A DNA stretch of 60,701 bases from Deltaproteobacteria bacterium (GCA_024278765.1 JAJRSM010000007.1:1-60701), one strand, 5' to 3'; numbered from the stretch's first letter, positions 26,781 through 36,895 are shown. Notes: generated by a model not told the origin, from the letters alone. Made by a program: numbers and translations.

Positions 26781-28257
26781 AAACCACACCCACCAGGAAG
26801 GCCTCTATTATAGATATAAAGAAATGCGGATATATCCCAAAAAATACCGTTAGTACGGCCGTAATCGTAAGCGGAACGACGACAAAGGGCGGTGCCTCTT
26901 TGATCTTATCAAAATGAGGATCGCCGACAGGTGCTGGTTTAAAGTACGCCCTATAAATAATCGGCAGAAAATACGCTGCATTCAAGACAGTACTTGCAAG
27001 AAGCACCATCAGAAGCCCGACCGATTCGACCTCCATCGTACCCATAGTCCAAAACCATTTACTGGTAAAGCCTGCGACTCCAGGCACGCCTATCATCGAT
27101 AAAGAGCCGATAGTAAAGGCCGCCATAGTAAAGGGCATCTTCGTGGCTATGCCGTCGAGCTGATCGATTTTCTTGATATGCGAGGCGACATAGATAGAGC
27201 CCGCGCAGAAAAAGAGCGTAATCTTAGAGACCGCATGGTTACCGATATGCAAAATACCGCCAAGCGCACCGCTTGAAGACATAAGGGCTACGCCAAATAT
27301 TATATAGGCCAGCTGGCTTATAGTAGAATAGGCGAGCCTGGCCTTAAGGTCGTTTTTAGTAAGCGCAATAATAGAGGCAAGCGTAATAGTGATCGAAGCA
27401 AATATCGCCGTCGGTATCCCGAGGTTAAAGAAGTCCATGACCTCGTAACCATATACGCAGGTAAGAACTCTAACGACCGAGAAGACACCGACCTTAACAA
27501 CAGCCACGGCATGCAAAAGCGCACTGACCGGCGTCGGCGCGACCATGGCCCCGGGCAACCAGTTATGAAACGGCATAAGCCCTGATTTAGCAAACCCTGC
27601 AATAAAGCAGATATAGCTTATTGTTACCAGGAATGCCGGCATCCCGGTGTTATATATTCCGCCGACCTTAAAGTCCAGCGTACCTGTTGTCATATAAGTT
27701 ATGACAATGGCCGCAAGCAACGCGGTCTTTGCGAGCCCTACCAGATAGACTACATACTTGTGGCCGCCTGCAAATGCCGCATCGTCCTCATGATGGGCGA
27801 CCAGCGGATAGGTCGTAACACTTAATACCTCATAGAAGATATAGAGTACAAATAAGTTAGCACCAAAGGCAACACCAATGGCCGAGCAGATCGCTATGGC
27901 AAAGCAGCTAAAGTAACGGGTCTGACTTTTTTCCTTCTCGGCCCGCATATATCCGATGGAATAGGCCGTCGCTATTATCCACAAAAACGAGGCGATCAAG
28001 GCAAAGAAGACACCAAGGCCATCTACGCGCAGCTTAAACTCTATCCCCGGTAAGATGGTAAAGGCCGTATACTCTATTATCCCGCCCGACATTACAAACG
28101 GCAGCATGGAGACGACTATCAAGAAGGTAGTAATCGCTGCGATAAAGCTCCATGCCTCGCGCAGGTTCGGGCTCTTACTCGATAGCAAGATGAGTATTAC
28201 CGAGATAGCAGGTATAAGGGTCGCCAGTAGCGGCTTTATAGATACAATTGTTTCCAT
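26779..28257 (-). CDS. MrpD-like monovalent cation/proton antiporter subunit
   Basis: This 492-residue membrane protein has the core shared with NuoM/NuoN/MrpD: LFVLYIFYEVLSVTTYPLVAH, FAKSGLMPFHNWLPGAM, PTPVSALLHAVAVVKVG and RLAYSTISQLAYI. These hold the Lys, Glu and His residues of the ion path. It looks closest to MrpD. It is 12 bases downstream of nuoN, so it belongs to the same transcript as complex I. It is an extra antiporter-like subunit beyond NuoM and NuoN. Confidence 0.85.
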   Translation of the reverse strand: METIVSIKPLLATLIPAISVILILLSSKSPNLREAWSFIAAITTFLIVVSMLPFVMSGGIIEYTAFTILPGIEFKLRVDGLGVFFALIASFLWIIATAYSIGYMRAEKEKSQTRYFSCFAIAICSAIGVAFGANLFVLYIFYEVLSVTTYPLVAHHEDDAAFAGGHKYVVYLVGLAKTALLAAIVITYMTTGTLDFKVGGIYNTGMPAFLVTISYICFIAGFAKSGLMPFHNWLPGAMVAPTPVSALLHAVAVVKVGVFSVVRVLTCVYGYEVMDFFNLGIPTAIFASITITLASIIALTKNDLKARLAYSTISQLAYIIFGVALMSSSGALGGILHIGNHAVSKITLFFCAGSIYVASHIKKIDQLDGIATKMPFTMAAFTIGSLSMIGVPGVAGFTSKWFWTMGTMEVESVGLLMVLLASTVLNAAYFLPIIYRAYFKPAPVGDPHFDKIKEAPPFVVVPLTITAVLTVFFGIYPHFFISIIEAFLVGVV

Positions 28258-28269
28258 AATTTCCTTTTG

Positions 28270-29712
28270 CTAAATTATACTGGATGCAAGTCTTGCCAGA
28301 TCAATCAATAAAGTCGGATAGACGCCGTGCCATATAGTAACAACTACCGTCAGTAATATTACAAAATACAGGCACGCCGGCTTGAACATCTTAAACTCGC
28401 CGTCGGGCTCTTTCATATACATAACCATTATGACTCTGATATAGAAGTAGGCCGCGACAGAACTCATCAAAACGGCAAAGATCGCAAGCGGGACCATCCC
28501 CTGACTTAAGAGTGCCTTAAAGACATAGAACTTACCCATAAAGCCTGCCATCGGCGGTATCCCCGCAAGCGAAAAGAGTAAGATCATCATCAGGAGTGCG
28601 ACCAGTTTATTGGTCTTGCCAAGCCCCCTGTAACTATCTAACTGATCGATCCGACCATTTACCGATAACAATATTATTATGGCAAAGGCCCCGATATTCA
28701 TCACGGCATAGACGGCCATATAAAAGAGCACGCTTGAGACGCCCTCTGCCGTACCGGCGATAAGGCCAAGCAGCGCGTAGCCCGCATGCGCGATACTGGA
28801 GTAAGCAAGCATCCTCTTTATGCTCTTCTGACTTATAGCAACGAGGTTTCCGTAACCCATGCTAAGGACGGAGATGACGATCAGGATAATGACCCACTGG
28901 TCATATAAAGGTTCAAGACCGACCATAAAGACCCTAACCATTACGGCAAACGACGCGGCCTTGACTCCTACCGACATAAAGGCCGTGATAGGAGTCGGTG
29001 CGCCTTCGTATGCATCCGGGGCCCACATATGGAACGGCACTCCGGCGATCTTAAAGGCAAAACCGGCAACCAACATAACAATCGCGATACTCAGGGCCGG
29101 AACACTCGTTACCGGGTCTTTCAAGGCCACGGCGATTCCGGCCAGATCCGTAGTGCCGGTCAAGCCATAAATAAACGATATTCCATAAAGCAATATTCCC
29201 GAGGAGAATGCACCTAGGATGATGTACTTCATCGCACCCTCGTTGGACTTGCGACTGCTTTGCTTGAAGCCCGCCAGGACATAAACAGGTATACTCATAA
29301 GCTCAAGGCCGACATAAATAGTCAAGAGATCGACCGCCGAAGCAAGTATCATCATCCCGGTGAGCGAGAAGAGCATCAGGATATAATACTCGCTCATATT
29401 TATATCTTTAGTCTTAACATACTGGAAGGACATTAACATAACCAGCACGGTCGCAACGTAGAAGATCATCTTAAAAAATACCGAGTAGAGATCTATCTTA
29501 TGCATATCTGCAAAGAAGCTCCCGCCGGCCAGATCCCCGGAGGCAATACAATACGTAGCAATAGCAGCGGCGATAATAGTAACAACCGAGATAACGCCTG
29601 CCAGCCCGCTACACTTCTTGATTAGCGGATCCAGGACCAACAATATGCAGGCCACGGCAACGAGTATAAGCTCCGGCAAAAGTGCCAGAACATCTAAAAG
29701 ACTAAAGATCAT
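28270..29712 (-). CDS. nuoN: NADH-quinone oxidoreductase subunit N
   Basis: This is a membrane pumping subunit of complex I. It has 480 residues with about 14 helices. VDLLTIYVGLELMSIPVYVLAG and KIAGVPFHMWAPDAYEGAP are NuoN-type motifs carrying the essential Glu and Lys. Its start overlaps the nuoM stop by 4 bases (ATGA). The stop codon is TAG. Confidence 0.95.
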   Translation of the reverse strand: MIFSLLDVLALLPELILVAVACILLVLDPLIKKCSGLAGVISVVTIIAAAIATYCIASGDLAGGSFFADMHKIDLYSVFFKMIFYVATVLVMLMSFQYVKTKDINMSEYYILMLFSLTGMMILASAVDLLTIYVGLELMSIPVYVLAGFKQSSRKSNEGAMKYIILGAFSSGILLYGISFIYGLTGTTDLAGIAVALKDPVTSVPALSIAIVMLVAGFAFKIAGVPFHMWAPDAYEGAPTPITAFMSVGVKAASFAVMVRVFMVGLEPLYDQWVIILIVISVLSMGYGNLVAISQKSIKRMLAYSSIAHAGYALLGLIAGTAEGVSSVLFYMAVYAVMNIGAFAIIILLSVNGRIDQLDSYRGLGKTNKLVALLMMILLFSLAGIPPMAGFMGKFYVFKALLSQGMVPLAIFAVLMSSVAAYFYIRVIMVMYMKEPDGEFKMFKPACLYFVILLTVVVTIWHGVYPTLLIDLARLASSII

Positions 29713-31280
29713 TTAATGGCTCCGCTTGCTGCTACCGCGCCTACCTGCTCAACCAGGTTGTCGACCGAGACATGCAGCAGATTCAAAAAGTCCATTGGAT
29801 GAAGCCCTACCCAGAAGACAAAGACCAGGAATGCAAGGATAGGGATTAACTCTCTGATATTAATATCCTTGATAGTACCTTTCTTTGGTGCCGGGTACTT
29901 CGGTGGTGTCGTTACCCCGCCGTGCCCAAAACCCTCGACAGGTGTGCCAAAGGCGATCCTCTTATACATCCAGAGCATGTATGCCGCACCCAGTGCTATA
30001 CCAAGGATCATAAAGACGATGTAAATCTTGTGTGTCTCGTAAGCACCGATCAGGATCATCAGCTCTCCGATAAAGCCGTTTGTCCCTGGAAAGCCCATCG
30101 CAGCTATCGAGAACAAGAATAAGAAGAAGGCATAAACAGGTACGAGCTTAGATGCCCATCCGTAACGGTCCAGCATCCTCGTATGCGTCCTCTCGTAGAT
30201 CATACCGACGCAGAGGAAAAGTGCGCTAGTCGTTATACCGTGGTTAAACATCTGTAAGATACCACCCTCGATTCCGTTCTTATTCAGCAGGAAGATACCG
30301 AGCGTAACAAAACCCATATGACTGACGCTGGAGTAGGCGATAAGTTTCTTCATATCGGTCTGCGCCAGAGCCAGGAAGGCACCGTAAATTATCGCGATTA
30401 TAGAGAGTATACAGAGCGGGACGCTAAAGTACTGCGAAGCATCCGGGAACATCGGCAACGAGAACCGCAGAAAACCGTATGCGCCCATCTTAAGCAAGAC
30501 TCCGGCAAGTATAATACTACCTGCCGTAGGGGCCTGCACGTGAGCGTCCGGCAGCCACGTATGGAACGGGAAGGTCGGAACCTTTACGGCAAATGCTACA
30601 AAGAACAAAATAAAGATAAATACCTGGAACTCAAAGCCGTAACTAACTGCGGCCATCGCCTGAATATCAAAGGTCTGCCCTGCATGATAATACAGGATGA
30701 TAATACCAACGAGCATAAGGGTACTGCCGGCGAGCATGTATATAAAGAGCTTAATGGCGGCGTAAAGTTTATTAACCCCGCCCCAGATACCGATTATCAG
30801 GTACATCGGAATAAGCATCGCCTCCCAGAAGATAAAGAAGAGAATAATATCCATTGAGCAGAAGACACCTATCATAGCCGTCTGCATGATAAGGATAAGG
30901 ATCATAAACTCTTTGACCTTGGTAGTAATCGCCTTCCATGATGCCAGAATACAGACCCAGCCAATAAAGGCCGCTAAGAAGACCATCAGCACACTAATAC
31001 CATCGATACCCAAACTATAGTTAATGTTCAGGGCAGGAATCCACGAGACCTTTTCCACAAATTGCATACTGTGGGTCGTTGTATCGAATCGCAGGACTAT
31101 AAAGATACCTAAGAACAACTCCACCAGCGTAGTAATAAGTGCAACCCACTTAACCACATTATCGTTCATCCCATTTTTGTTCTTAATTAGCAACAACAGG
31201 GCGACGCCTATAAGCGGTACAAAGATTATGGTGGTCAGCAAATGTGAGCCGACAAACGGTATGTCTAGTATCCAGTTCAT
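29709..31280 (-). CDS. nuoM: NADH-quinone oxidoreductase subunit M
   Basis: This is a membrane pumping subunit. It has 523 residues. DIILFFIFWEAMLIPMYLIIG has the key Glu, KVPTFPFHTWLPDAHVQAPT the key Lys, and KKLIAYSSVSHMGFV the conserved region. It follows nuoK directly (11 bases); the nuoL normally found between K and M is missing. It is translationally coupled to nuoN. Confidence 0.96.
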   Translation of the reverse strand: MNWILDIPFVGSHLLTTIIFVPLIGVALLLLIKNKNGMNDNVVKWVALITTLVELFLGIFIVLRFDTTTHSMQFVEKVSWIPALNINYSLGIDGISVLMVFLAAFIGWVCILASWKAITTKVKEFMILILIMQTAMIGVFCSMDIILFFIFWEAMLIPMYLIIGIWGGVNKLYAAIKLFIYMLAGSTLMLVGIIILYYHAGQTFDIQAMAAVSYGFEFQVFIFILFFVAFAVKVPTFPFHTWLPDAHVQAPTAGSIILAGVLLKMGAYGFLRFSLPMFPDASQYFSVPLCILSIIAIIYGAFLALAQTDMKKLIAYSSVSHMGFVTLGIFLLNKNGIEGGILQMFNHGITTSALFLCVGMIYERTHTRMLDRYGWASKLVPVYAFFLFLFSIAAMGFPGTNGFIGELMILIGAYETHKIYIVFMILGIALGAAYMLWMYKRIAFGTPVEGFGHGGVTTPPKYPAPKKGTIKDINIRELIPILAFLVFVFWVGLHPMDFLNLLHVSVDNLVEQVGAVAASGAIK

Positions 31281-31291
31281 TACATTAGCTC

Positions 31292-31594
31292 CTATCCTTT
31301 AAGCGAGTCCATATCATCTGAGTTCAATACACGCCTGTTCCTTACAAGCGCGATCAAAATACCAAGGGCAACGGCTACTTCTGCTGCCGCTACCGTTATC
31401 GTGAATATCGCAAATATCTGCCCTCGTATGTCGTCCAAATAGTACGAGAAGGCAACAAGATTAATATTAACCGAGTTAAGCATCAACTCAATCGACATAA
31501 GTACAATAATAATATTTTTCCTGAGCAGCACGCCGGCCACCCCTATCATAAAGAGGATTAGGCCGAGCCCTATAAACCAGGTAAGCGGTATCAT
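31292..31594 (-). CDS. nuoK: NADH-quinone oxidoreductase subunit K
   Basis: This 100-residue, three-helix membrane subunit of complex I has [18 protein letters not shown] with the conserved Glu of the central axis. It is one base downstream of nuoJ. The stop is TAG. Confidence 0.95.
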   Translation of the reverse strand: MIPLTWFIGLGLILFMIGVAGVLLRKNIIIVLMSIELMLNSVNINLVAFSYYLDDIRGQIFAIFTITVAAAEVAVALGILIALVRNRRVLNSDDMDSLKG

Positions 31595-31595
31595 A

Positions 31596-32099
31596 TTAGT
31601 TCCACCTCTTTTTAGCCATGATAATAGCCCCTACCATCGCAGCCAAGAGCAATACAGAGATAATCTCAAAGGGCAAGAGGTAATGAGTAAAGAGTGCCAA
31701 GCCTATTACCTCGACCGTTGTCTCTGCTCCTGCCTCTGCCATCTGCATATGCGCAAAGCTTTTACCAAAGATCACAATCAAGAATTCTATAGCCATCACA
31801 GGCAGTATCACGTAGACGGGCCACCGCTTAAGTCCGGGAAAGGTCTCAAGACTCGCCTTCTTAATATCCAGCACCAGAACCACAAAGAGGAACAAAACCA
31901 TGACAGCACCGACATAAATAAATATCTGCACCACCGCCAGAAAAGGCGAGCGCAAGAGAACAAAGATGGCTGCCACCTGCAAAAGGCAGACGATCAATGA
32001 AAAGGCACTGTGCACAGGGTTTTTAAAGCAGACGACCCCGCCTGCCGCAGCAATGGCTACGACCGCAAATAATATAAAAAATAATCTTTCTAAGATCAT
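31596..32099 (-). CDS. nuoJ: NADH-quinone oxidoreductase subunit J
   Basis: This 167-residue membrane subunit has helices including [20 protein letters not shown] and the helix-3 pi-bulge type segment [19 protein letters not shown], typical of NuoJ. It lies between nuoI and nuoK with only 9 bases and 1 base of spacing. Confidence 0.95.
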   Translation of the reverse strand: MILERLFFILFAVVAIAAAGGVVCFKNPVHSAFSLIVCLLQVAAIFVLLRSPFLAVVQIFIYVGAVMVLFLFVVLVLDIKKASLETFPGLKRWPVYVILPVMAIEFLIVIFGKSFAHMQMAEAGAETTVEVIGLALFTHYLLPFEIISVLLLAAMVGAIIMAKKRWN

Positions 32100-32108
32100 A
32101 CCTTGTCC

Positions 32109-32774
32109 CTACTTGTCTTTATCCGGGTTGCCGTCACCGTTGTTATCACATTTGTCGTCACATTTTTTCGGTATCGGCCACCAGTAACTATCGCTCTTCT
32201 CAAAAAGATTACCCTTGACCTTAGGCCCGCTCTTGTTGCGCTCGTAACGTGCCTTAACGACCATCCCACCCTTAAAGTTCTCTGGGATCTGCTGGGGCTT
32301 CAAGAGCTGCTCTTTATTCCTGACAGAATCTTCAAGCTTTATGCAGGCAAGTTCATAGTCCCTACCGAGCCGTACCGCAGTGGTCGGGCAGGCATCTTCA
32401 CAATAACCGCAGAAGAAACACCTGGCCAGGTCAACGCGCCAGACCTTCGCGACTCTATCGGCTATGCCACGCCCCGTATCATCTTCCATCGGAACGACCG
32501 TGATGCAATCAGTCGGACAGACCTTTACGCAGAGCTCGCAGGCCACACAGAGCTCGCGCCCCTGCTCGTCTCTGTTGAGCGTATGCGCCCCCCTGAACCT
32601 CTGGTACGGTATCCATTTTTCTTTATCCGGATACTGCATGGAGATAGTACGCGTAAAGTTATAGCGAATAGTAAGCGACATCCCCTTAATAAAATCCACA
32701 AAGAGGGTCTTCTTAATGATATCCACCACACCCGGCGTATCGCGCTCGACAACTTTTATATAGTCTTTCTTCAT
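32109..32774 (-). CDS. nuoI: NADH-quinone oxidoreductase subunit I (two 4Fe-4S) with Asp-rich tail
   Basis: This peripheral-arm subunit carries clusters N6a and N6b. It has 221 residues from ATG 32774, whose ATGA overlaps the nuoH stop (the frame opens 20 codons earlier). Cluster motifs are CVACELCVKVCP and CFFCGYCEDACP. The last ~19 residues (KKCDDKCDNNGDGNPDKDK) are not part of normal NuoI; the D/N/G spacing resembles a calcium-binding loop and there are two extra cysteines. The tail may be a low-complexity addition. Confidence 0.94.
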   Translation of the reverse strand: MKKDYIKVVERDTPGVVDIIKKTLFVDFIKGMSLTIRYNFTRTISMQYPDKEKWIPYQRFRGAHTLNRDEQGRELCVACELCVKVCPTDCITVVPMEDDTGRGIADRVAKVWRVDLARCFFCGYCEDACPTTAVRLGRDYELACIKLEDSVRNKEQLLKPQQIPENFKGGMVVKARYERNKSGPKVKGNLFEKSDSYWWPIPKKCDDKCDNNGDGNPDKDK

Positions 32775-33799
32775 ATTTTCATAAACCCTGTAACAAGGAC
32801 ATTTACCAGAGAGATCGGTATAAGTATCTTCCAACCAATCGACATTAGCTGATCAAAACGATAACGAGGTAACGTAAATCGTATCCACATAAAGACGTAT
32901 ATCAAAAACCCTGTCTTACCTAAGAACCACAAGATCGGCGGCAACCCTATATTTAAGGGATCATCCCAGCCGCCAAGGAAGAAGACAACGGTAAGCATTG
33001 CTATGGCGACCATCGCGACGTACTCGCCAAGGGCGAAGTACGCAAATCTCATTCCACTGTACTCGACGTGATAACCGGCAGCGAGCGAGCCCTCGTCCTC
33101 GGGCAGATCAAACGGTATCCTGTTCATCTCGGCGATACCGGCGATGATAAAGATAAAGAACCAGATCGGGCCAACCGGAAGATAGAATATATTCCAGTTC
33201 CAGAAACCGCCTGTCTGACTCTATACTATAGTAACCAGGCTCATTGAGCCCGACATCATCACAACACCAACGGCTGCGAAGGTCATCGCGATCTCGTAGC
33301 TGATCATCTGAGCTGCGGCACGCATCCCGCCCATAAGCGCGTACTTACTATTCGAGGCCCATCCGCCAAAGATTATTCCGTAGACGGCAAGCCCTGATAC
33401 CGCTAGCACATAGACCACGCCGACATTCATATCCGAGATCCAGAAGGTCAACTCATAGTCAATAATCGGAATCGTAATCGATGGGGCAATCGGGATGGTA
33501 ACAAAGATAGCGAAGATCGGAACCATCATAATGATAGGCGCGATCTTAAAGAGCCACTTATCTGCCTTATCAGGAACGATATCTTCTTTGAAGATCATCT
33601 TTATCATATCAGCCATTGCCTGCATAAGCCCGTGCGGGCCGACCCGCATAGGGCCAAGCCTTACCTGCATATGGCCGGCGACCTTACGCTCAACCCAGGT
33701 CAGAATAACTGGCGCACCAAATAGCAGCATGCCGACTACTCCTACCTTTATGCAAATAACCACTACCTGAAATAACAAATCCATATCTATAATATTCAA
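32771..33799 (-). pseudogene. nuoH: NADH-quinone oxidoreductase subunit H with an in-frame TAG
   Basis: NuoH forms the quinone-binding site of complex I at the membrane junction. The reading frame is continuous for 342 codons apart from a TAG at 33221-33223 (codon 193). Before it come WVERKVAGHMQVRLGP and MRAAAQMISYEIAMT; after it come SQTGGFWNWN, then AGIAEMNRIPFDLPEDEGS, all canonical. TAG is the stop of def, nuoN and nuoK here, so general recoding is unlikely. Either the base is wrong or complex I is disabled or needs readthrough. A CAG, GAG or AAG codon one base away would restore the protein. Confidence 0.9.
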
Positions 33800-33836
33800 A
33801 CTCAGATCCCTCTTACATTAACTAAGATCAAAAGAC

Positions 33837-34313
33837 TTAATAACCGCGTTTTCTGCCCCACATATAATTAAGCATATCCATATAACGGGTATTCATACTA
33901 CGAACAATAGCGTGTACTGTATAGACGATATTCTTTAAGAGCTTATATACGACCCAAGGATGATTATCAACAAGCCCCTCGAAATCATTACGGTCAAGCG
34001 TTAAGACCTCGATATCCGAGATCGCAACAAGTGTCGCCGAATGCGGACGGTCATCAAGGAAACCCATCTCACCAAAGATATCCCCGTCCTTCATCACGAC
34101 CAGCGTAAAGAGCTCGCCGTCCGGGGCGATCCGGCAGGCCTTGACCTCGCCTTTTTTAAGGACATAAAGCTTAGAGCCCTTCTCGCTCTCAGCGCAGACC
34201 GTATCGCCACGCTTGAACTCCTTCTTATGCAGAATCTCGGCGATAACAGCAAGCTCAGCGTCATCAAGCTCAGCAAAAAAAGGTATTGTTCTAATAATCT
34301 TTGGATCTACCAT
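33837..34313 (-). CDS. cyclic-nucleotide-binding-domain protein within the nuo operon
   Basis: This 158-residue protein consists of one CAP/Crp-type effector domain: a beta-barrel with GEVKACRIAPDGELFTL and the phosphate cassette GDIFGEMGFLDDRPHSATL, followed by helices. No DNA-binding domain follows. I start it at ATG 34313 because GGGGAGG lies 8 bases upstream; an ATG-like start 27 bases earlier is weaker. It sits between nuoG and nuoH, so it may tune complex I by sensing a nucleotide, but no such role is established. Confidence 0.85.
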   Translation of the reverse strand: MVDPKIIRTIPFFAELDDAELAVIAEILHKKEFKRGDTVCAESEKGSKLYVLKKGEVKACRIAPDGELFTLVVMKDGDIFGEMGFLDDRPHSATLVAISDIEVLTLDRNDFEGLVDNHPWVVYKLLKNIVYTVHAIVRSMNTRYMDMLNYMWGRKRGY

Positions 34314-34358
34314 GCTACTAACCTCCCCGACACCCCTCATTGGGCTCGGCTAATGGTT

Positions 34359-36875
34359 TTAAGACGTTATCTTAACCAGTGGTATTGTCTCGCCACGCTT
34401 GAAAAATCTATTTATCGGTTTATCCTCATAATTTTCTGCTATAAATACCACCCCAGCAGGAGTGCCCTTGCTAATCTTCAGGCGGAAACTATCGAGATAA
34501 CCCTCACTGGCGACATTAATATTCTGCCCGTCTTCTAGGCCCAAGGCCTTGGCAGTCTCAGGCCCTACCTCTGCCACTGGCTCTTTTAAAAGGCTACCAA
34601 GTATATCAGAATAAGAAGACAGATTGCCGGAATAAAAAAGATGATTTCCTGTTATAAGCCGCAGCGGATACTCCTCGGTTGGCACTGCCCCCGGGCTCTC
34701 TGCCACGTTAAAAAAGGCCTCAAGGCTAACGTCTGTAGAGATAACGCTGCCGCAGTCCTTACCTGTTGATTTATTATCGATATTCAGGTAGCTAGGCACT
34801 ACCTTCTGAATACAACCAAAGATATCCGTACAGCCGTCGTCCATAAAGCCCTTGGATACCGTTGATGCGATATCCCCCATAATATCAAGGTCAATACGCG
34901 CCCCGCCCGGAGGTGACTGAATCGGAGCAAGGTTCTGTACCCTTCCCACCTGATTGGTAAATGTCCCGGTCTTCTCACCGGCAAGAGCACCGGGAAGGAT
35001 CAGGTCGGCCTTTAGAGCCGTATCCGTCATAAAGGTCTCCTGAACAATCAGGAAGCCGACTTTGGACAAAGCATCTTCGGCAAAGGCCCTATCCGGATAC
35101 ATCCCTGCGATATCCTCACCAATTACATACATAAGATCCATCTCGCCGGCTGCCGCGGCCTCTAACATACCGTAGCAATCAAGACCTTTTTCATCATCAG
35201 AAAGAGGACTGAAGCCCGGACCAAGACTTGGATGAACGCCCATGCCCCACGCGCCACGCTGATTGGCCCTGTCGAGGATCGGCAGGATGCGAAGCCTCTT
35301 ACCCATCGCCTCCAGAGCGAGCTTTAAGAGCCTGAGCCCTCTAGCCCCTTGGTCGAGCTTTAGAATATCGGTTCCGGCCAAAATACTTATCGTCTCGGAA
35401 CGCTTTAACCTCATTGAGAGTTGGCGAAGTTCGTCTACGGTAACACCGGCAAGCTTCGCCAGTTCAGCGATAGAGACCTTACTGCTTAGTCCCACTTCCT
35501 CAAGACTTGCCAACCCGCCCGCATCACCTTCATAAAGACACAGAATAAGGGCGTTAAGAAACTTTGCCAGCTCACCGGGGGTATGCCTAAGAGACTGATG
35601 CGCCGTTGCGTCAAGCTTCATGGCACGAGGTGATACGATAACAAGGTTAGACCTTCCGCTATCGGTAACGTGCCTTACTATATAATCAATAACAGGGTTT
35701 TCTTCCGAAAGCTGCGTGCCCAGAACAAAGACGGTATCAGAGTTTACTGCCTTATAGATAGTCCGCCCACCTTCATTAATAGCCGTGGCAGCCATATAAG
35801 CCCCTGCCGTATCCCCAGACCAGCGTGAAGTGGAATCTAGGTTTGGCGTACCCATCGCCTCGCGCATCAGCTTTTGAAAAAAGAATAGCTCTTCATTAGG
35901 CAAAGACGCCGTGGCAACACCACCACGCTTCTCTGGCGAGGTCTTTGCGAACTCGGCACTTATCATGCCCATGGCCTCGGACCAGCTAATCTCCTCAAAA
36001 CCGTCGCCCTTTTTTCTAAGCGGCTTGGTAAGTCTCTTATCACTATTTAAAATATCATATCCAAAACGTCCTCTGGCGCACATCAGCCAGTCATTAAAAC
36101 CAAGGCCCTTAAAGGCAATAGAACGCACGACCTCGCCGTCACGTTCCTGCAAAGTAGTCTTACAGCCTGTAGCGCAGTACGGGCATACAGATATAGCACT
36201 CTTCAGATCCCAAGGCCTTGCCTTATACCTGTAAGGCAACCTCATAAAGCAACCAACAGGACAGACCTCTATACACATGCCACAGCTATCGCAATCAAGC
36301 TCGCCCTTTCTAAAGCTCGTCTCCTCCTGATAAGCCCCTCGCCCTACCGAGCCCAGAACGCCCCTGCCAACGACCTCTCGACAGACCCTGACGCATCTAA
36401 CACATTGCACGCACCTATTGGAGTTCTTAATAATAACAGGGCTTATTATATAGTCCTTCACGTGAAGGCTAATCTTTTTCTCTTCAAATTTACTCTTTCT
36501 CTGCCCGTGCGAATAGACCATATCCTGCAACTCACACTCACCGGCCTTATCGCAGACAGGGCAATCCTTAGCGTGGTTACTGAGGAGAAACTCAAGCATA
36601 GATCTTCTGGCCGATACAACAGTCTCGCTATTGGTAGCGATCTTCATCCCGTCCATAACAGGGGTTATGCAGGCAGGCTGAAGCTTTTTCTGCCCCTCAA
36701 TCTCTACTATACACATCCTGCAAGAGCCGATCCCGGAAAGACGCGCCTGATAGCAGAAAGTAGGTATAGTAACATCTACCTCTTTGGCCGCGTCAAGAAT
36801 AAGCGTGCCAAAAGGTACGCGGACCTCTTTACCGTCTATCTCAAGGATTAATTTATCGTCTACTGCTTCAACCAT
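34359..36875 (-). CDS. nuoG: NADH-quinone oxidoreductase subunit G
   Basis: This is the large Fe-S subunit of complex I, 838 residues. The N-terminal 2Fe-2S ligands lie in CYQARLSGIGSCRMC and a later Cys; then CPVCDKAGEC, 4Fe-4S ligands CVQCVRCVRVC and CDSCGMCIEVCPVGC, and the fourth set CPYCATGC. A molybdopterin-type domain follows (ETFMTDTALKADLILPG). It is 20 bases downstream of nuoF. Confidence 0.96.
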   Translation of the reverse strand: MVEAVDDKLILEIDGKEVRVPFGTLILDAAKEVDVTIPTFCYQARLSGIGSCRMCIVEIEGQKKLQPACITPVMDGMKIATNSETVVSARRSMLEFLLSNHAKDCPVCDKAGECELQDMVYSHGQRKSKFEEKKISLHVKDYIISPVIIKNSNRCVQCVRCVRVCREVVGRGVLGSVGRGAYQEETSFRKGELDCDSCGMCIEVCPVGCFMRLPYRYKARPWDLKSAISVCPYCATGCKTTLQERDGEVVRSIAFKGLGFNDWLMCARGRFGYDILNSDKRLTKPLRKKGDGFEEISWSEAMGMISAEFAKTSPEKRGGVATASLPNEELFFFQKLMREAMGTPNLDSTSRWSGDTAGAYMAATAINEGGRTIYKAVNSDTVFVLGTQLSEENPVIDYIVRHVTDSGRSNLVIVSPRAMKLDATAHQSLRHTPGELAKFLNALILCLYEGDAGGLASLEEVGLSSKVSIAELAKLAGVTVDELRQLSMRLKRSETISILAGTDILKLDQGARGLRLLKLALEAMGKRLRILPILDRANQRGAWGMGVHPSLGPGFSPLSDDEKGLDCYGMLEAAAAGEMDLMYVIGEDIAGMYPDRAFAEDALSKVGFLIVQETFMTDTALKADLILPGALAGEKTGTFTNQVGRVQNLAPIQSPPGGARIDLDIMGDIASTVSKGFMDDGCTDIFGCIQKVVPSYLNIDNKSTGKDCGSVISTDVSLEAFFNVAESPGAVPTEEYPLRLITGNHLFYSGNLSSYSDILGSLLKEPVAEVGPETAKALGLEDGQNINVASEGYLDSFRLKISKGTPAGVVFIAENYEDKPINRFFKRGETIPLVKITS

Positions 36876-36895
36876 AACTTATTAAAAATACCTCT

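Noticed and set aside
32771-33127. The 118-codon frame as an independent gene
   Set aside because: It is the C-terminal part of NuoH, in the same frame beyond the TAG.
33221-33223. TAG recoding (pyrrolysine or another amino acid) as a genome-wide rule
   Set aside because: TAG ends def, nuoN, nuoK, the cytochrome gene and the NSS small peptide, so it is a normal stop.
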